Below are positions 9,269 to 17,427 of a DNA stretch of 59,589 bases, piece by piece. The position numbers and the translations under genes were made by a program. Within the stretch, counting starts at the first letter, position 1; every line of letters begins with the position of its first letter. This DNA comes from an uncultured Flavobacterium sp. (lineage in GTDB: Bacteria > Bacteroidota > Bacteroidia > Flavobacteriales > Flavobacteriaceae), in assembly GCF_946482535.1 (NCBI RefSeq), contig NZ_CAMLRU010000001.1, positions 1 to 59,589 of the forward strand. The letters run 5' to 3'. The notes under the pieces were generated by a model that saw nothing but the letters and a program-made list of their open reading frames with translations, searched no databases and had not been told where the DNA came from.

Positions 9269-9340
9269 AATAAAGTCAAAAGGGATAAGGGAAAAGTCAA
9301 AAGTCTTATCCCTTATTTCTTATCCCTAATCCCTTTTCTA
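9269..9340 (+). repeat. Inverted tandem words GGGATAA / TTATCCC
   Basis: AAAAGGGATAAGGGAAAAG is followed by CTTATCCCTTA, CTTATCCCTAA and TCCCTTTTC, so the two halves pair as a long stem. The same GGGATAA word appears in the nadD-gmk gap at 14452-14490. Confidence 0.7.
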
Positions 9341-9748
9341 ATGAAAAAAGACATCACCATCCCGAAAGTAGAAAACGTATTCCTGGCGGCCGTTCAGGAA
9401 TGGAGCGACGACTTTATGGAAAAGGTTTGGTATGTGTATTTAATTAACGACTCCGACTTCGATTTAGACTCTGTAATGGTCGTTTCCAAAGCTTTTGGTA
9501 CGATTGATGGGGAAATGAAAAAAACGTCGCTCTTGCGCCATGCTTTTATGCAAGTACCATCGGTTTCTGCCGTCAAAATAGAAATGGTGGAGAAAAGCGT
9601 TTTGGAACTCAACAACGAGTTTATGGTGACTTATTTTATCGGGAATACTTTATATGATAAAAAATTCACTTTCCGCAAAAATATGATCAACGAACGCGCC
9701 ACCGAAGAAGTGCCGATCTTGTTTGTGAATGGGGTAATCGTGAGGTAA
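9341..9748 (+). CDS. Conserved protein of unknown function, 135 aa
   Basis: A soluble 135-residue protein with no export signal. The middle reads VWYVYLINDSDFDLDSVMVVSKAFG and the end GNTLYDKKFTFRKNMI, both predicted beta strands. I recall this as a conserved flavobacterial protein without assigned function. It converges with the minus-strand gene at 9750, leaving one nucleotide between their stop codons, so no classical terminator separates them. Confidence 0.75.
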   Translation: MKKDITIPKVENVFLAAVQEWSDDFMEKVWYVYLINDSDFDLDSVMVVSKAFGTIDGEMKKTSLLRHAFMQVPSVSAVKIEMVEKSVLELNNEFMVTYFIGNTLYDKKFTFRKNMINERATEEVPILFVNGVIVR

Positions 9749-9749
9749 G

Positions 9750-9968
9750 TTATTTGTTGTTTTCTCTTTTTACTTTGGCTTTCCAGTTGAAATAACCCAA
9801 AACAAAAATGCCGACGGCCAAATAAACCACCGCTCTGAAATAGAAATTATAAGAACTGATTTGTTCGGTAAAAGGCTTTTCACTAATTTCAAACAGTGTC
9901 ATAAAAACAACCATAAATACACCCCAAAATCCGCCGAATTTCAATTGGTATTTCCATCTTTCGCTCAT
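9750..9968 (-). CDS. Small membrane protein, two TM segments, unknown function
   Basis: A 72-residue protein with two predicted membrane segments (about 9-28 and 43-60) and positively charged ends (MSERWKYQ and KAKVKRENNK). It starts 1 nt after the gpsA stop, so it is almost surely read from the gpsA transcript. I do not recognise a named family. Confidence 0.7.
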   Translation of the reverse strand: MSERWKYQLKFGGFWGVFMVVFMTLFEISEKPFTEQISSYNFYFRAVVYLAVGIFVLGYFNWKAKVKRENNK

Positions 9969-9969
9969 C

Positions 9970-10965
9970 TTAGTCTAATTTTTCGGTTAATTTCTTGAAT
10001 ACTTTTTTGGCTTCTTTGCCTTCGTATAAAACTTCATACACTGCATCAATGATGGGCGTTTTGGCTTTGTAGTCTTGGTTTAGTTTGTATGCACTTTTGA
10101 CAGCATAATACCCTTCGGCCACCATACTCATTTCGTGTTGCGCCGCTTGGACTGTGTATCCTTTACCAATCATGTTTCCGAACATACGGTTTCGGGAAAA
10201 AACAGAATAACCGGTTACCAATAAATCTCCCAGATAAGCTGAGTTATTGATGTTACGCTTCATTTTGTGTACTTTCTTGATGAATCGTTTCATTTCGCGA
10301 ATGGCATTACTCATTATAACCGACTGGAAATTATCTCCATAACCTAAGCCATGGGCAATTCCGGCAGCAATCGCGTAAATGTTTTTCAACATCGCGGCAT
10401 ATTCGGTGCCAATGATATCATCGGAAATTTTGGTTTTGATAAAATGACAACTCAAATTATTAGCCATCACTTTGGCTTTTTTAGCATCGGCACAAGCGAT
10501 AGTCAAATAAGACAATCTTTCTAAAGCCACTTCTTCCGCATGACACGGACCGGTAATCACACCTATATTATCATATGGAATATCAAAATTTTTATGAAAA
10601 TGTTCTCCAACGATTAAAAAAGTTTCCGGCACAATTCCTTTAATGGCCGAGAAAATAACTTTGCCTTTCAAATCAACCGTTAACTTCTCCAACTCTTTAC
10701 TAAGGAAGGCCGAAGGAATCGCAAAAATTAAATAATCTGCATATGCTATGGCTTCATTAATATCATTAGTCAATTTTAATTTATTGATGTCAAACTCGAC
10801 TGAGCTTAAATAATTGGGATTATGCCTTTCTGCTTTTAAATGGTCAATGGCCGATTGACTTCGCATGTACCAAGCAATTTCGTCAAGGTTTACACAAAGC
10901 ATCTTTGCAATAGCTGTAGCCCAACTTCCGCCACCAATTACTGCAAATTTTGGAGAATCATTCAT
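9970..10965 (-). CDS. gpsA: Glycerol-3-phosphate dehydrogenase (NAD(P)+)
   Basis: This 331-residue cytoplasmic enzyme reduces dihydroxyacetone phosphate to sn-glycerol-3-phosphate for phospholipid synthesis. The N-terminal Rossmann motif GGGSWATAIAKML is at about 8-20, FAIPSAFL and GPCHAEEVA lie in the middle, and the catalytic lysine sits in AAMLKNIYAIAAGIAHGLGYG. Length is normal. A likely -7 element is at 10988-10995. The small membrane gene at 9750 follows directly. Confidence 0.96.
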   Translation of the reverse strand: MNDSPKFAVIGGGSWATAIAKMLCVNLDEIAWYMRSQSAIDHLKAERHNPNYLSSVEFDINKLKLTNDINEAIAYADYLIFAIPSAFLSKELEKLTVDLKGKVIFSAIKGIVPETFLIVGEHFHKNFDIPYDNIGVITGPCHAEEVALERLSYLTIACADAKKAKVMANNLSCHFIKTKISDDIIGTEYAAMLKNIYAIAAGIAHGLGYGDNFQSVIMSNAIREMKRFIKKVHKMKRNINNSAYLGDLLVTGYSVFSRNRMFGNMIGKGYTVQAAQHEMSMVAEGYYAVKSAYKLNQDYKAKTPIIDAVYEVLYEGKEAKKVFKKLTEKLD

Positions 10966-10987
10966 GAATAGTAACTTTTATGATGTC

Positions 10988-10995
10988 CAAAAATA
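10988..10995 (-). promoter_or_regulatory. gpsA -7 element TATTTTTG
   Basis: Read on the minus strand, TATTTTTG matches TAnnTTTG and lies 23-30 nt before the gpsA ATG. No convincing TTG is seen at -33. Confidence 0.4.
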
Positions 10996-11094
10996 CTCAA
11001 TTTTAAATGATAAAAAGCGCTACCATTTAAAATAGCAAAACAAACCGATTGCTGCGTTTTACACAAACCTTCTTTATATTAGATTTAATTCTTA

Positions 11095-11133
11095 CAAATA
11101 AATGTTTTTGGTGTTTTTCATCGATTTTTTTAT
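11095..11133 (+). promoter_or_regulatory. Box A: TTTCATCGATT element upstream of lipoprotein 1
   Basis: TTTCATCG at 11116-11123 is preceded by a T/G-rich half. It starts 66 nt before the ATG, exactly as in box B at 11935. In contrast to box B, the putative -7 region (TAAGATAC at 11146-11153) is degenerate. Confidence 0.5.
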
Positions 11134-11181
11134 ACACTTTAAAGATAAGATACTATATTAGTCATCCCAAATCTTAATTAT

Positions 11182-11757
11182 ATGAAAACAAAATTACTTT
11201 ACCCTTTTTTAGGTGCTGTAGCACTTATTTTTTCAGCTTGTGAAAGCGAAACAAACAGCGATGTACAAAACAAGAATGTTAGCGTAAGTCCTGTGGAAAC
11301 TACGATTGGTTTAACACCTTGTACTGTTGCGAATTTAATGGCGGGTCAAAATTATGACTCGGGTGATCTGAGCGTATATGTTGATTTAAACAACGTTTAT
11401 GTAAAATACTCGACTACGGGTAATTGGTTTATTCGAAAATCACACCTTTACGTTGGCAGTTATCAATTGATTCCACGAAACAACAGCGGCAATCCCATCC
11501 CTGGACAATTCCCGATCAATAATAATCATGCCAATGGTACACAAACCATAACTTATACATTTCCCAAAGCAAGTCTTCCGGAATGTTTTGCTGTAGTGGC
11601 TCATGCCGATGTGGCCCGTATAGAAAACGGGGTGGTCGAACAAACAGAAACTGCTTGGGCAAGCGGCAACAGATTCACACCAAGAAATTGGGCGACATAT
11701 TTTAGTGTTTGTCAATCAGATTGTTTTGACATCGAAGACTATTATTTTGGAAATTAA
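11182..11757 (+). CDS. Exported lipoprotein 1 of a tandem pair
   Basis: A 191-residue predicted lipoprotein: signal peptide 1-18 with a lipobox (LIFSAC, Cys 19 followed by ESET). The mature protein has an unstructured Ser/Thr/Val linker, then a beta-rich domain with HLYVG and PGQFP motifs and conserved cysteines (TPCTVANLMAGQ; SVCQSDCFD). It is clearly related over its full length to the next gene (12001). The HLYVG...PGQFP pattern recalls beta domains in larger surface proteins, but I cannot name the family. Followed by a strong hairpin terminator, so it is monocistronic. Confidence 0.78.
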   Translation: MKTKLLYPFLGAVALIFSACESETNSDVQNKNVSVSPVETTIGLTPCTVANLMAGQNYDSGDLSVYVDLNNVYVKYSTTGNWFIRKSHLYVGSYQLIPRNNSGNPIPGQFPINNNHANGTQTITYTFPKASLPECFAVVAHADVARIENGVVEQTETAWASGNRFTPRNWATYFSVCQSDCFDIEDYYFGN

Positions 11758-11782
11758 AACAAAAAGTAATTCGTTAAAAAAT

Positions 11783-11809
11783 AAAACCGACCATAAGGTC
11801 GGTTTTTTT
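11783..11809 (+). terminator. Intrinsic terminator after lipoprotein 1
   Basis: AAAACCGACC, loop ATAA, GGTCGGTTTTTTT: a perfect 10-bp stem with a T tract. Confidence 0.9.
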
Positions 11810-11913
11810 ATGCGCTATTTATTACATATTTATTTCGTTTTTAACAGTATCTTAAATCATTATCTTGTTAAAATTTAGGGTAATATTTTGTTGTATTTGT
11901 ATTATTTTACTTA

Positions 11914-11950
11914 TTTTATTTGTTAATTTGTGCATTTCATCGATTATTTT
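11914..11950 (+). promoter_or_regulatory. Box B: TTTTATTT-N13-TTTCATCGATTA element upstream of lipoprotein 2
   Basis: TTTTATTT (11914) and TTTCATCG (11935) are direct half-repeats 21 bp apart, joined by GTTAATTTGTGC. The same joint word and period occur at 45085-45113. The box ends about 15-22 nt before the -7 element at 11965, the position of an activator site. Confidence 0.6.
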
Positions 11951-11964
11951 ATGCTTTTTAAAGA

Positions 11965-11972
11965 TAACTTTG
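11965..11972 (+). promoter_or_regulatory. -7 element TAACTTTG of lipoprotein 2
   Basis: TAACTTTG fits TAnnTTTG, 29 nt before the ATG at 12001. A TTG at -33 is absent; box B covers that position, as expected for an activator-dependent promoter. Confidence 0.55.
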
Positions 11973-12000
11973 TAGTTTAGCAGTCCCAAATCTAAATATT

Positions 12001-12561
12001 ATGAAAACAAAAATTCTTTCCCTATTTCTTGGTGCATTCACCTTAGTGCTAACTTCATGTGAATCAGAAACCATTTCAGATTCCGGTGCAACTTCCAGAC
12101 AGAACACTCCGGTTTCAAACAGTATCAATGTCAGCGACTTAACGCCTTGTGCTTATACAGAGTTAATTGCAGGTCAACGATATGACGCCGGCGACATTAA
12201 AATTTATTTTGATGCGGCAAATCTATATGTAGAATACCAAGCCAGTAGCAATTGGCGATTAAGAGAAACCCATTTATTTGTAGGGGATCAAAGTATGATT
12301 CCGGTTACACGTTCCGGTTCAGCAAATCCTGCTTTATTTCCGGTAAGCGAAACTTTCCAAGATGGAACAGACATCGCAATTTACTCATTCCCGAGAGCTG
12401 CATTACCTAAATGTTTCAGCATCTCAGCATTTGCTGAAGTACAACGCATGCAAAATGGCGTAGTAGTTCAATCTGAGGTAGCTTGGGGTGAAGGAGAACG
12501 CTTTCATCCATCCGACTGGGGAATGTCTTTTGACGTTTGTCAATCAGATTGTAACAATTAA
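12001..12561 (+). CDS. Exported lipoprotein 2 of a tandem pair
   Basis: A 186-residue paralogue of the preceding gene. It has a signal peptide with lipobox LVLTSC (Cys 20, again followed by ESET), the TPCAYTELIAGQRYDAGD start of the beta domain, HLFVGDQ, an FPRAALPKCF strand and the same VCQSDC end. The two genes also share their upstream box and its 66-nt spacing to the ATG, so the duplication included the control region. Function unknown; presumably lipid-anchored in the cell envelope or on the cell surface. Confidence 0.78.
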   Translation: MKTKILSLFLGAFTLVLTSCESETISDSGATSRQNTPVSNSINVSDLTPCAYTELIAGQRYDAGDIKIYFDAANLYVEYQASSNWRLRETHLFVGDQSMIPVTRSGSANPALFPVSETFQDGTDIAIYSFPRAALPKCFSISAFAEVQRMQNGVVVQSEVAWGEGERFHPSDWGMSFDVCQSDCNN

Positions 12562-12603
12562 AAGAATTCATAAATAATTTAAAAACCCTTAACTTTGTTT
12601 CAA

Positions 12604-12632
12604 GGCCTTCCTAAATAGGAAGGCTTTTTTTA
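12604..12632 (+). terminator. Terminator after lipoprotein 2
   Basis: GCCTTCCTA, short loop, TAGGAAGGC followed by seven T. It sits directly before the end of the convergent dehydrogenase gene and may serve both strands. Confidence 0.9.
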
Positions 12633-13799
12633 TTAATAGCTCATTTCAACAATCGCTTTTACTTTCTCTAAGGTAACATTTTGTTTTTCCCCCAATGCCT
12701 TCCAACCCCTTTCTTCAAATCGATTGACAATAAAATCGGCCGTATTTTCGAAGTTGGTGGTGTTTTCCGAAAGCTTGGTTTTCATTCCCATAGTATGGAA
12801 AAAATCGACCGTTTTTTCAATGGCTTTTTCTGCTCTTTCTTCTACCGAAAGACCGGAGATATTCCAAACTCTTTCACCATATTGTGCCAATTTTTCTTTT
12901 TTGGTGTCAAATAAAACGCGGTATAAATTAGGCCCGATAATCGCCAAAGTTCTGGCGTGATCAATTTCATATAAAGCGGTTAATTCATGTCCAATCATGT
13001 GTGTTGCCCAATCACTCGGAACTCCTTTTTGAATTAAGCCATTCAAAGCCATGGTGGCGCACCACATATAGTTGGAAGCCAATTTGTAATCTGTCGGATT
13101 GTCTACTACACTTGGGCCGATTTCAACTAAAGTTTGTAAAATGCTTTCGGCAAATCGGTCTTGCAGCAAAGCATCGTGCGGATAAGTTAAGTATTGCTCC
13201 ATGACGTGGGTAAAGGCGTCGACTACACCGTTTTGAATTTGTCGCTTTGGCAAAGAAGCAATCACAGAAGGATCACAAATGGAGAACTTCGGAAACAAAG
13301 CGCTACCGCCTAAAGTTAGTTTTTCCTGAGTGGCTTCAATGGTTACCACAGCGCCCGAATTCATTTCGCTTCCCGTTGCCGGCAAAGTCAGTACTGTTCC
13401 AAAGGGGATCACTTTAGTCACATCGGTAAACAAGACTTTATTTTTTAAAATTTCTATCGGATTGCCTTCATAATCCACGGCACCTGAGATGAATTTTACG
13501 CCATCAATCACGCTTCCGCCTCCAACCGCTAAAATAAAAGTAATTTTTTGCTCCCGAATAATTTCCACCGCTTTCATCAAGGTTTCGAATCTCGGGTTGG
13601 GTTCGATCCCGCCAAATTCGATTACTTCAAATGCTGACAAAGCCGCTTTAACCTGATCATAGACACCATTGTTAAAGATACTGCCGCCACCGTAAGCCAG
13701 TAAAATTTTCGATTTTTCAGGTATTAATTTGGTCAATTTTTGAGTTTGCCCTTTCCCAAAAACGTATTGGGTAGGATTGTATAGTTCGAAGTTTAACAT
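12633..13799 (-). CDS. Iron-containing alcohol dehydrogenase (YqhD/BDH type)
   Basis: A 388-residue group III alcohol dehydrogenase that reduces aldehydes or oxidises alcohols with NAD(P)(H) and a divalent metal. The start MLNFELYNPTQYVFGKGQ aligns with the usual N-terminus of butanol dehydrogenase/YqhD; an ATG 6 nt upstream (13805) is possible. GGGSVIDGVKF is the cofactor motif, LPATGSEMNSGAV follows, and DAFTHVMEQYL and LYEIDHARTLAI carry the metal ligands. It has its own well-formed promoter (13820-13847), and the next gene upstream, nadD, starts far away, so it is a single-gene unit. Confidence 0.93.
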   Translation of the reverse strand: MLNFELYNPTQYVFGKGQTQKLTKLIPEKSKILLAYGGGSIFNNGVYDQVKAALSAFEVIEFGGIEPNPRFETLMKAVEIIREQKITFILAVGGGSVIDGVKFISGAVDYEGNPIEILKNKVLFTDVTKVIPFGTVLTLPATGSEMNSGAVVTIEATQEKLTLGGSALFPKFSICDPSVIASLPKRQIQNGVVDAFTHVMEQYLTYPHDALLQDRFAESILQTLVEIGPSVVDNPTDYKLASNYMWCATMALNGLIQKGVPSDWATHMIGHELTALYEIDHARTLAIIGPNLYRVLFDTKKEKLAQYGERVWNISGLSVEERAEKAIEKTVDFFHTMGMKTKLSENTTNFENTADFIVNRFEERGWKALGEKQNVTLEKVKAIVEMSY

Positions 13800-13819
13800 A
13801 GTCATTTGTTTTAGAAGTA

Positions 13820-13847
13820 CAAAATTACAAAAGCATCAAACGAACAA
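13820..13847 (-). promoter_or_regulatory. Promoter TTG-N17-TAATTTTG of the alcohol dehydrogenase
   Basis: On the minus strand TTG (13847-13845), 17 nt, then TAATTTTG (13827-13820). Both parts match the flavobacterial housekeeping consensus. The leader is about 15 nt. Confidence 0.65.
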
Positions 13848-13866
13848 GTGGTAAAAGTATGTTAAG

Positions 13867-14448
13867 TTATTTTCGATAAAAATTATTATGATCTACATAC
13901 TCCCAAACGTTATGCGGTAAAAGCGGTTGGACGTTCTTTTTGTTTTTGATACTTTCTCTAATAAAAGTTGAAGAAATCTCGACTATTGGAGCGTCAATCA
14001 AATGAATTCGGGGATGATTTTTTAAGGTGATGTTATCCGCTTCTTCAGAAACTCTCGGGTAAATATAAATATCGTGATGTTGTAAAATATACTCGTAGTT
14101 TTTCCACTTGTGAAAAGATTTCAGATTGTCTTCGCCCATAATTAAGGAAAACTCATGTTGCGGATATTTCTCCATCAAATGCGCCAAAGTATTGACTGTA
14201 TAATTGGGTTGCGGCAATTTAAATTCGATGTCGGAAGGTTTAATTTTCGGATAGTCTTCGGTGGCCAATCGAACCAAATGCAAACGCTGATAGTCATCCA
14301 ACAAAGTGTTTTTTTGCTTTAACGGATTGTGAGGAGTTACGACCATCCAAATCTGCTCCAAATCAGAATGCTCTGCCAAATGATTAGCAATAATCAAATG
14401 CCCAACGTGTATGGGATTGAAGGTGCCGAAATATAAACCGATTTTCAT
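13867..14448 (-). CDS. nadD: Nicotinate-nucleotide adenylyltransferase
   Basis: A 193-residue enzyme joining ATP and nicotinate mononucleotide to deamido-NAD in NAD synthesis. The N-terminus GLYFGTFNPIHVGHLIIAN holds the nucleotidyltransferase HxGH motif and the C-terminal part holds ISSTFIRESI, the second nucleotide-binding motif. Length is normal. It is the last gene of a yicC-gmk-nadD minus-strand unit, a common arrangement in Flavobacteria, separated from gmk by a GGGATAA repeat island. Confidence 0.96.
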   Translation of the reverse strand: MKIGLYFGTFNPIHVGHLIIANHLAEHSDLEQIWMVVTPHNPLKQKNTLLDDYQRLHLVRLATEDYPKIKPSDIEFKLPQPNYTVNTLAHLMEKYPQHEFSLIMGEDNLKSFHKWKNYEYILQHHDIYIYPRVSEEADNITLKNHPRIHLIDAPIVEISSTFIRESIKNKKNVQPLLPHNVWEYVDHNNFYRK

Positions 14449-14522
14449 ATAAAAAGGGATAAGGGATAAGGGATAAGGGATAAGAACTTTTAACTAATCC
14501 CTTTTACCTACTCTCTTTTGAC
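14449..14522 (-). repeat. Tandem GGGATAA repeat between gmk and nadD
   Basis: Five copies of GGGATAA (14456-14485) are followed by TAATCCCTTTT, a partial inverted partner. The same word forms the island at 9269-9340. Confidence 0.75.
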
Positions 14523-15092
14523 TTATTTTACAAACGCTTTTACCAACGCATAAGCTTCCGCTTTCGCTACATCCAAATCATAATTCTTGATAATGGTATC
14601 AAATTGCGGTGCGGTCGCCAATTCTACGTGGGCTTTGGCAATACGCATATTGATTTTCTCATCACTTTCAGTGGAACGTTCTTTTAAACGGCGCTTTAAT
14701 TCGTCTACACTAGGTGGTTTAACAAAAACGGCCAAGGTTTCTTGCGGGAACTTGTGTTTGATGCGCAATCCACCGGCCACATCAATGTCGAAAATTACGT
14801 TTTTGCCTTTGGCCCAAATGCGTTCTACCTCGCTTTTTAAAGTACCGTAAAAGTTATCGCGATACACTTCTTCCCATTCGATAAAATCTTCGGCTTTGAT
14901 GTGTTTTTTGAAATCTTCAATCGACATAAAGTAATAATCTTTACCATGCACTTCTTGTCCGCGAGGTTCTCTTGTTGCTGCCGAAATCGAAAATTCTAAA
15001 TTCAATTCGGGTTGTGCTAATAAATGCCTGACTATAGTGGTTTTTCCCGAACCCGACGGTGCTGAGAATACTAGTAATTTTCCTTTGTTCAT
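14523..15092 (-). CDS. gmk: Guanylate kinase
   Basis: A 189-residue enzyme phosphorylating GMP to GDP with ATP. The P-loop SAPSGSGKTTIVRHLL is at about 10-25. GMP-binding residues follow in the SAATREPRGQEVHGKDYYF region, and FIEWEEVYRDNFYGT and FDIDVAGG are family signatures. Normal length. It lies between yicC and nadD with tandem-word repeats on both sides, which does not prevent cotranscription. Confidence 0.97.
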   Translation of the reverse strand: MNKGKLLVFSAPSGSGKTTIVRHLLAQPELNLEFSISAATREPRGQEVHGKDYYFMSIEDFKKHIKAEDFIEWEEVYRDNFYGTLKSEVERIWAKGKNVIFDIDVAGGLRIKHKFPQETLAVFVKPPSVDELKRRLKERSTESDEKINMRIAKAHVELATAPQFDTIIKNYDLDVAKAEAYALVKAFVK

Positions 15093-15159
15093 TTTTTTCT
15101 AGTGATTAGTAATTAGTGATTAGTAATTAGCCATTCACTAATCACCAATCACTAATTAC
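15093..15159 (-). repeat. Tandem TAGTGATTAG / TAGTAATTAG stem between yicC and gmk
   Basis: Left arm: alternating GTGATTAGTAATTA words (15103-15132). Right arm: CACTAATCACCAATCACTAATTACT (15135-15159), the reverse complement with few mismatches. It can form a long stem with a loop of only a few bases in either strand. Confidence 0.75.
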
Positions 15160-16020
15160 TTATAAAACATTAAGCACTTGTTCTTTTATCTTTTCCAATT
15201 CGTCCTTCATCATCACCACCAATTTTTGCATTTCGGAATGGTTGGATTTGGAACCCATGGTATTGATTTCTCTACCCATTTCCTGAGTGATGAAACCCAA
15301 TTTTCTTCCGTTGGCTTCCGTTCCTGCGAGAGTTTCTATGAAATAGTTTAAGTGGTTTTCCAAACGCACTTTTTCTTCGGTGATGTCGTATTTTTCGAGG
15401 TAAAAAATCAATTCTTGTTCGAAACGATTTTCGTCTACATTTTCTTTTAGTTCTTCTAAAGCGGTTCGCAATCTTGTCTTAACCGTTTCCACACGTTCGG
15501 CATCATAAGATACCGCATTGTTCATCAAAGTCATAATATTAGCAATGCGATGCAAGAATTCTTTTTCCAGTGCCACGCCTTCGTCTTTGCGAAACTGAGC
15601 AATGTTTTCCAACGCTTCATTAATTACAGTTTGAATTTGCTTCCATTCATTTTCATCAATTTCATCACGCTCCGTTTTTAACGCATCGGGCATTCTGACA
15701 GCCATTTTCATTAATTCGGTCTCATCGGCATTCGGAATTACAGCTTTCATTTGGTTGATATAACCTTTAACGATAGGCACGTTAATTTTTGAGGAAGTTT
15801 CTTCGCCGGTAACCTCAACATAAAGTGAAAAATCAATTTTTCCACGCTCTAATCTTTGCGACAATTGGTTGCGCAAGCCCAATTCCATTTCTCTGAAAAC
15901 AGAAGGCATACGCGTGTTTAAATCCAAGCCTTTGCTGTTGAGTGATTTAATTTCTACGGTAATTTTTTTGGTTGGTAGTTGCAAGGTGGCTTTCCCAAAA
16001 CCGGTCATGGATTGTATCAT
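15160..16020 (-). CDS. YicC family protein (endoribonuclease-like)
   Basis: This 286-residue protein begins MIQSMTGFGKA, the hallmark of YicC/DUF1732 proteins, and ends with the conserved region FITQEMGREINTMGSKSNHSEM. E. coli YicC has been described as an endoribonuclease acting on small RNA. The middle region (about 110-215) is helical and coiled coil. It is the first gene of the unit with gmk and nadD. Confidence 0.92.
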   Translation of the reverse strand: MIQSMTGFGKATLQLPTKKITVEIKSLNSKGLDLNTRMPSVFREMELGLRNQLSQRLERGKIDFSLYVEVTGEETSSKINVPIVKGYINQMKAVIPNADETELMKMAVRMPDALKTERDEIDENEWKQIQTVINEALENIAQFRKDEGVALEKEFLHRIANIMTLMNNAVSYDAERVETVKTRLRTALEELKENVDENRFEQELIFYLEKYDITEEKVRLENHLNYFIETLAGTEANGRKLGFITQEMGREINTMGSKSNHSEMQKLVVMMKDELEKIKEQVLNVL

Positions 16021-16039
16021 TCGTGTAATTTAATAGACT

Positions 16040-16112
16040 TCAAATATAAATAAAAGTAATTAGTAATTGGTGAATAGTAATTAGCATCTTCAACAAGATT
16101 AATTGCTAATTG
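16040..16112 (-). repeat. Tandem TAGTAATTAG repeat between the DMT transporter and yicC
   Basis: Words AGTAATTAGTAATTGGTGA and AGTAATTAGC (16054-16085) are followed by TTAATTGCTAATTGTTAGTC (16098-16118), an inverted partner that runs into the transporter stop region. It shares its word with the islands at 8131 and 15093. Confidence 0.6.
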
Positions 16113-17000
16113 TTAGTCTCTTTTCGCTTTTTTGGTAACCAAATAAACGCCAACAAATATTAAAGTAGCCGATACCATTTTAACCCAAGTTAGTTGATCT
16201 TTGCCCAAACTCATTGCAAAAATAGTGGCAAAAAGCGGTTGCAAATAAATAAAAACCGCCACGGTAGTCGGCTTTAATTCGCGCATCGAAACCAAGTTGA
16301 ACAAATAGGTAAAGAAAGTGGTAAAAACCACCACGAAAACAATTTCCCATAGAATTACCGATGGTATTGTTTGCCACTCAATGGCTTTAAATTCGGTCCA
16401 TCCGAAAGGAATGACCATCAGAAAACCAAAAGTGTAAATCCATTTCACGAAAGTAAAAGCGTTGTATTTGTCCATTAATTTTTTAACGATGATGAGGTAA
16501 AAACCATAGGAAACCGCATTGATAAAAACTAAAAAATTACCCAAGGAAGCATTCGTAGCATTCCCCATAGATTTGCCGTATAGAATTAGAAATCCGGTGC
16601 CAAAAAGCCCAAGTAAAATTCCGATGATTTTGCGAAGTTCCATTCGTTCTTTCATCAATATCGATGACAAAATCAAAACGATAATAGGCGTAGTGACCAT
16701 AATTACCGCCGAAGAAATGGGCGAAGTATAACTCAATCCTTTGAAAAAAGTCAGCATGTTCAAGGCCACGCCAAAAAAGGCCGCCGCTATAATTCGAGGA
16801 AAATCGCCAATTTGGATTTTTTCTTTTGGGCCAAAAAACGATACAAGCCAAAACAAAATCATCGCACCAAAAACCCTAAGCAAAATAAAACCATACGGTT
16901 TAACATAAGTCGGCATCACGTCTTTGGCAACCGTAAAAGAAACGCCGTAAATAAGTGACACCATCGTCGCGGCCAATAAAGCCCAAGTACGCTTACTCAT
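16113..17000 (-). CDS. EamA/DMT superfamily transporter
   Basis: A 295-residue integral membrane protein with about ten hydrophobic segments in two EamA repeats. Proteins of this family export or import amino acids or other metabolites; the substrate cannot be told from sequence. I chose the ATG at 17000 (MSKRTWALLAATMVS); an in-frame TTG at 17015 would run further into the previous gene. It overlaps the stop of the ArsC-like gene by 8 nt, so the two are translationally linked. Confidence 0.9.
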   Translation of the reverse strand: MSKRTWALLAATMVSLIYGVSFTVAKDVMPTYVKPYGFILLRVFGAMILFWLVSFFGPKEKIQIGDFPRIIAAAFFGVALNMLTFFKGLSYTSPISSAVIMVTTPIIVLILSSILMKERMELRKIIGILLGLFGTGFLILYGKSMGNATNASLGNFLVFINAVSYGFYLIIVKKLMDKYNAFTFVKWIYTFGFLMVIPFGWTEFKAIEWQTIPSVILWEIVFVVVFTTFFTYLFNLVSMRELKPTTVAVFIYLQPLFATIFAMSLGKDQLTWVKMVSATLIFVGVYLVTKKAKRD

Positions 17001-17349
17001 GCGATAAAAAAGCAATAGCTTGTTGAACCACTTTCGGGCTGTTGCCGATAAATATTTTTCCGTCTGCCAAGATTACTGGTCGTGACAAAAACGTGTAATG
17101 CTCCAAAATGTATCTTTTGAAATCGGCTTCGTTGAGCTTTTCGTCTTTCAATCCCATCTCTTTGTACAACGTGGCTCTTTTGCTGAAAAGCGCTTCGTAA
17201 CTGCCCGCCATTTGCGCCATTTCATCAACTTGCTTTACTGTCATCGGCTCGGCTTTAATGTCTTGCAACTGAAAAGTATCTAAGTGTGGCAGCGATTTTA
17301 AAATACGCTGACATGTACTGCAGGTTTTCAGATAATATATTTTTCGCAT
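16993..17349 (-). CDS. ArsC/Spx family reductase-like protein
   Basis: A 118-residue thioredoxin-fold protein of the ArsC/YffB/Spx group. The N-terminus reads MRKIYYLKTCSTCQRIL with a CxxC pair (Cys 10 and Cys 13), and FLSRPVILADGKIFIGNSP is the typical C-terminal part. Real glutaredoxin-coupled ArsC proteins have CX5R; here CSTCQR resembles the YffB/Spx branch, so arsenate reduction is doubtful. It leads a two-gene unit with the DMT transporter. Confidence 0.85.
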   Translation of the reverse strand: MRKIYYLKTCSTCQRILKSLPHLDTFQLQDIKAEPMTVKQVDEMAQMAGSYEALFSKRATLYKEMGLKDEKLNEADFKRYILEHYTFLSRPVILADGKIFIGNSPKVVQQAIAFLSHE

Positions 17350-17427
17350 GGCTAAAAGTTTAACATTTCACATTACAAAAATACGCGGTTACAGCTTGGT
17401 AAATTCGTATTTTTATCAAAAAAAATT

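Noticed and set aside
13580..13625. GGGTTCGATCCC-like string considered as a tRNA T-arm
   Set aside because: It lies within the alcohol dehydrogenase coding frame and has no acceptor or anticodon arms around it.
14449..15159. Tandem repeats considered as a CRISPR array
   Set aside because: Words are only 6-10 nt, contiguous or nearly so, without unique spacers of regular length, and no cas genes are present.
16180..16377. Short reading frames overlapping the DMT transporter
   Set aside because: Frame-shifted shadows of the transporter; the real frame has the expected membrane segments throughout.
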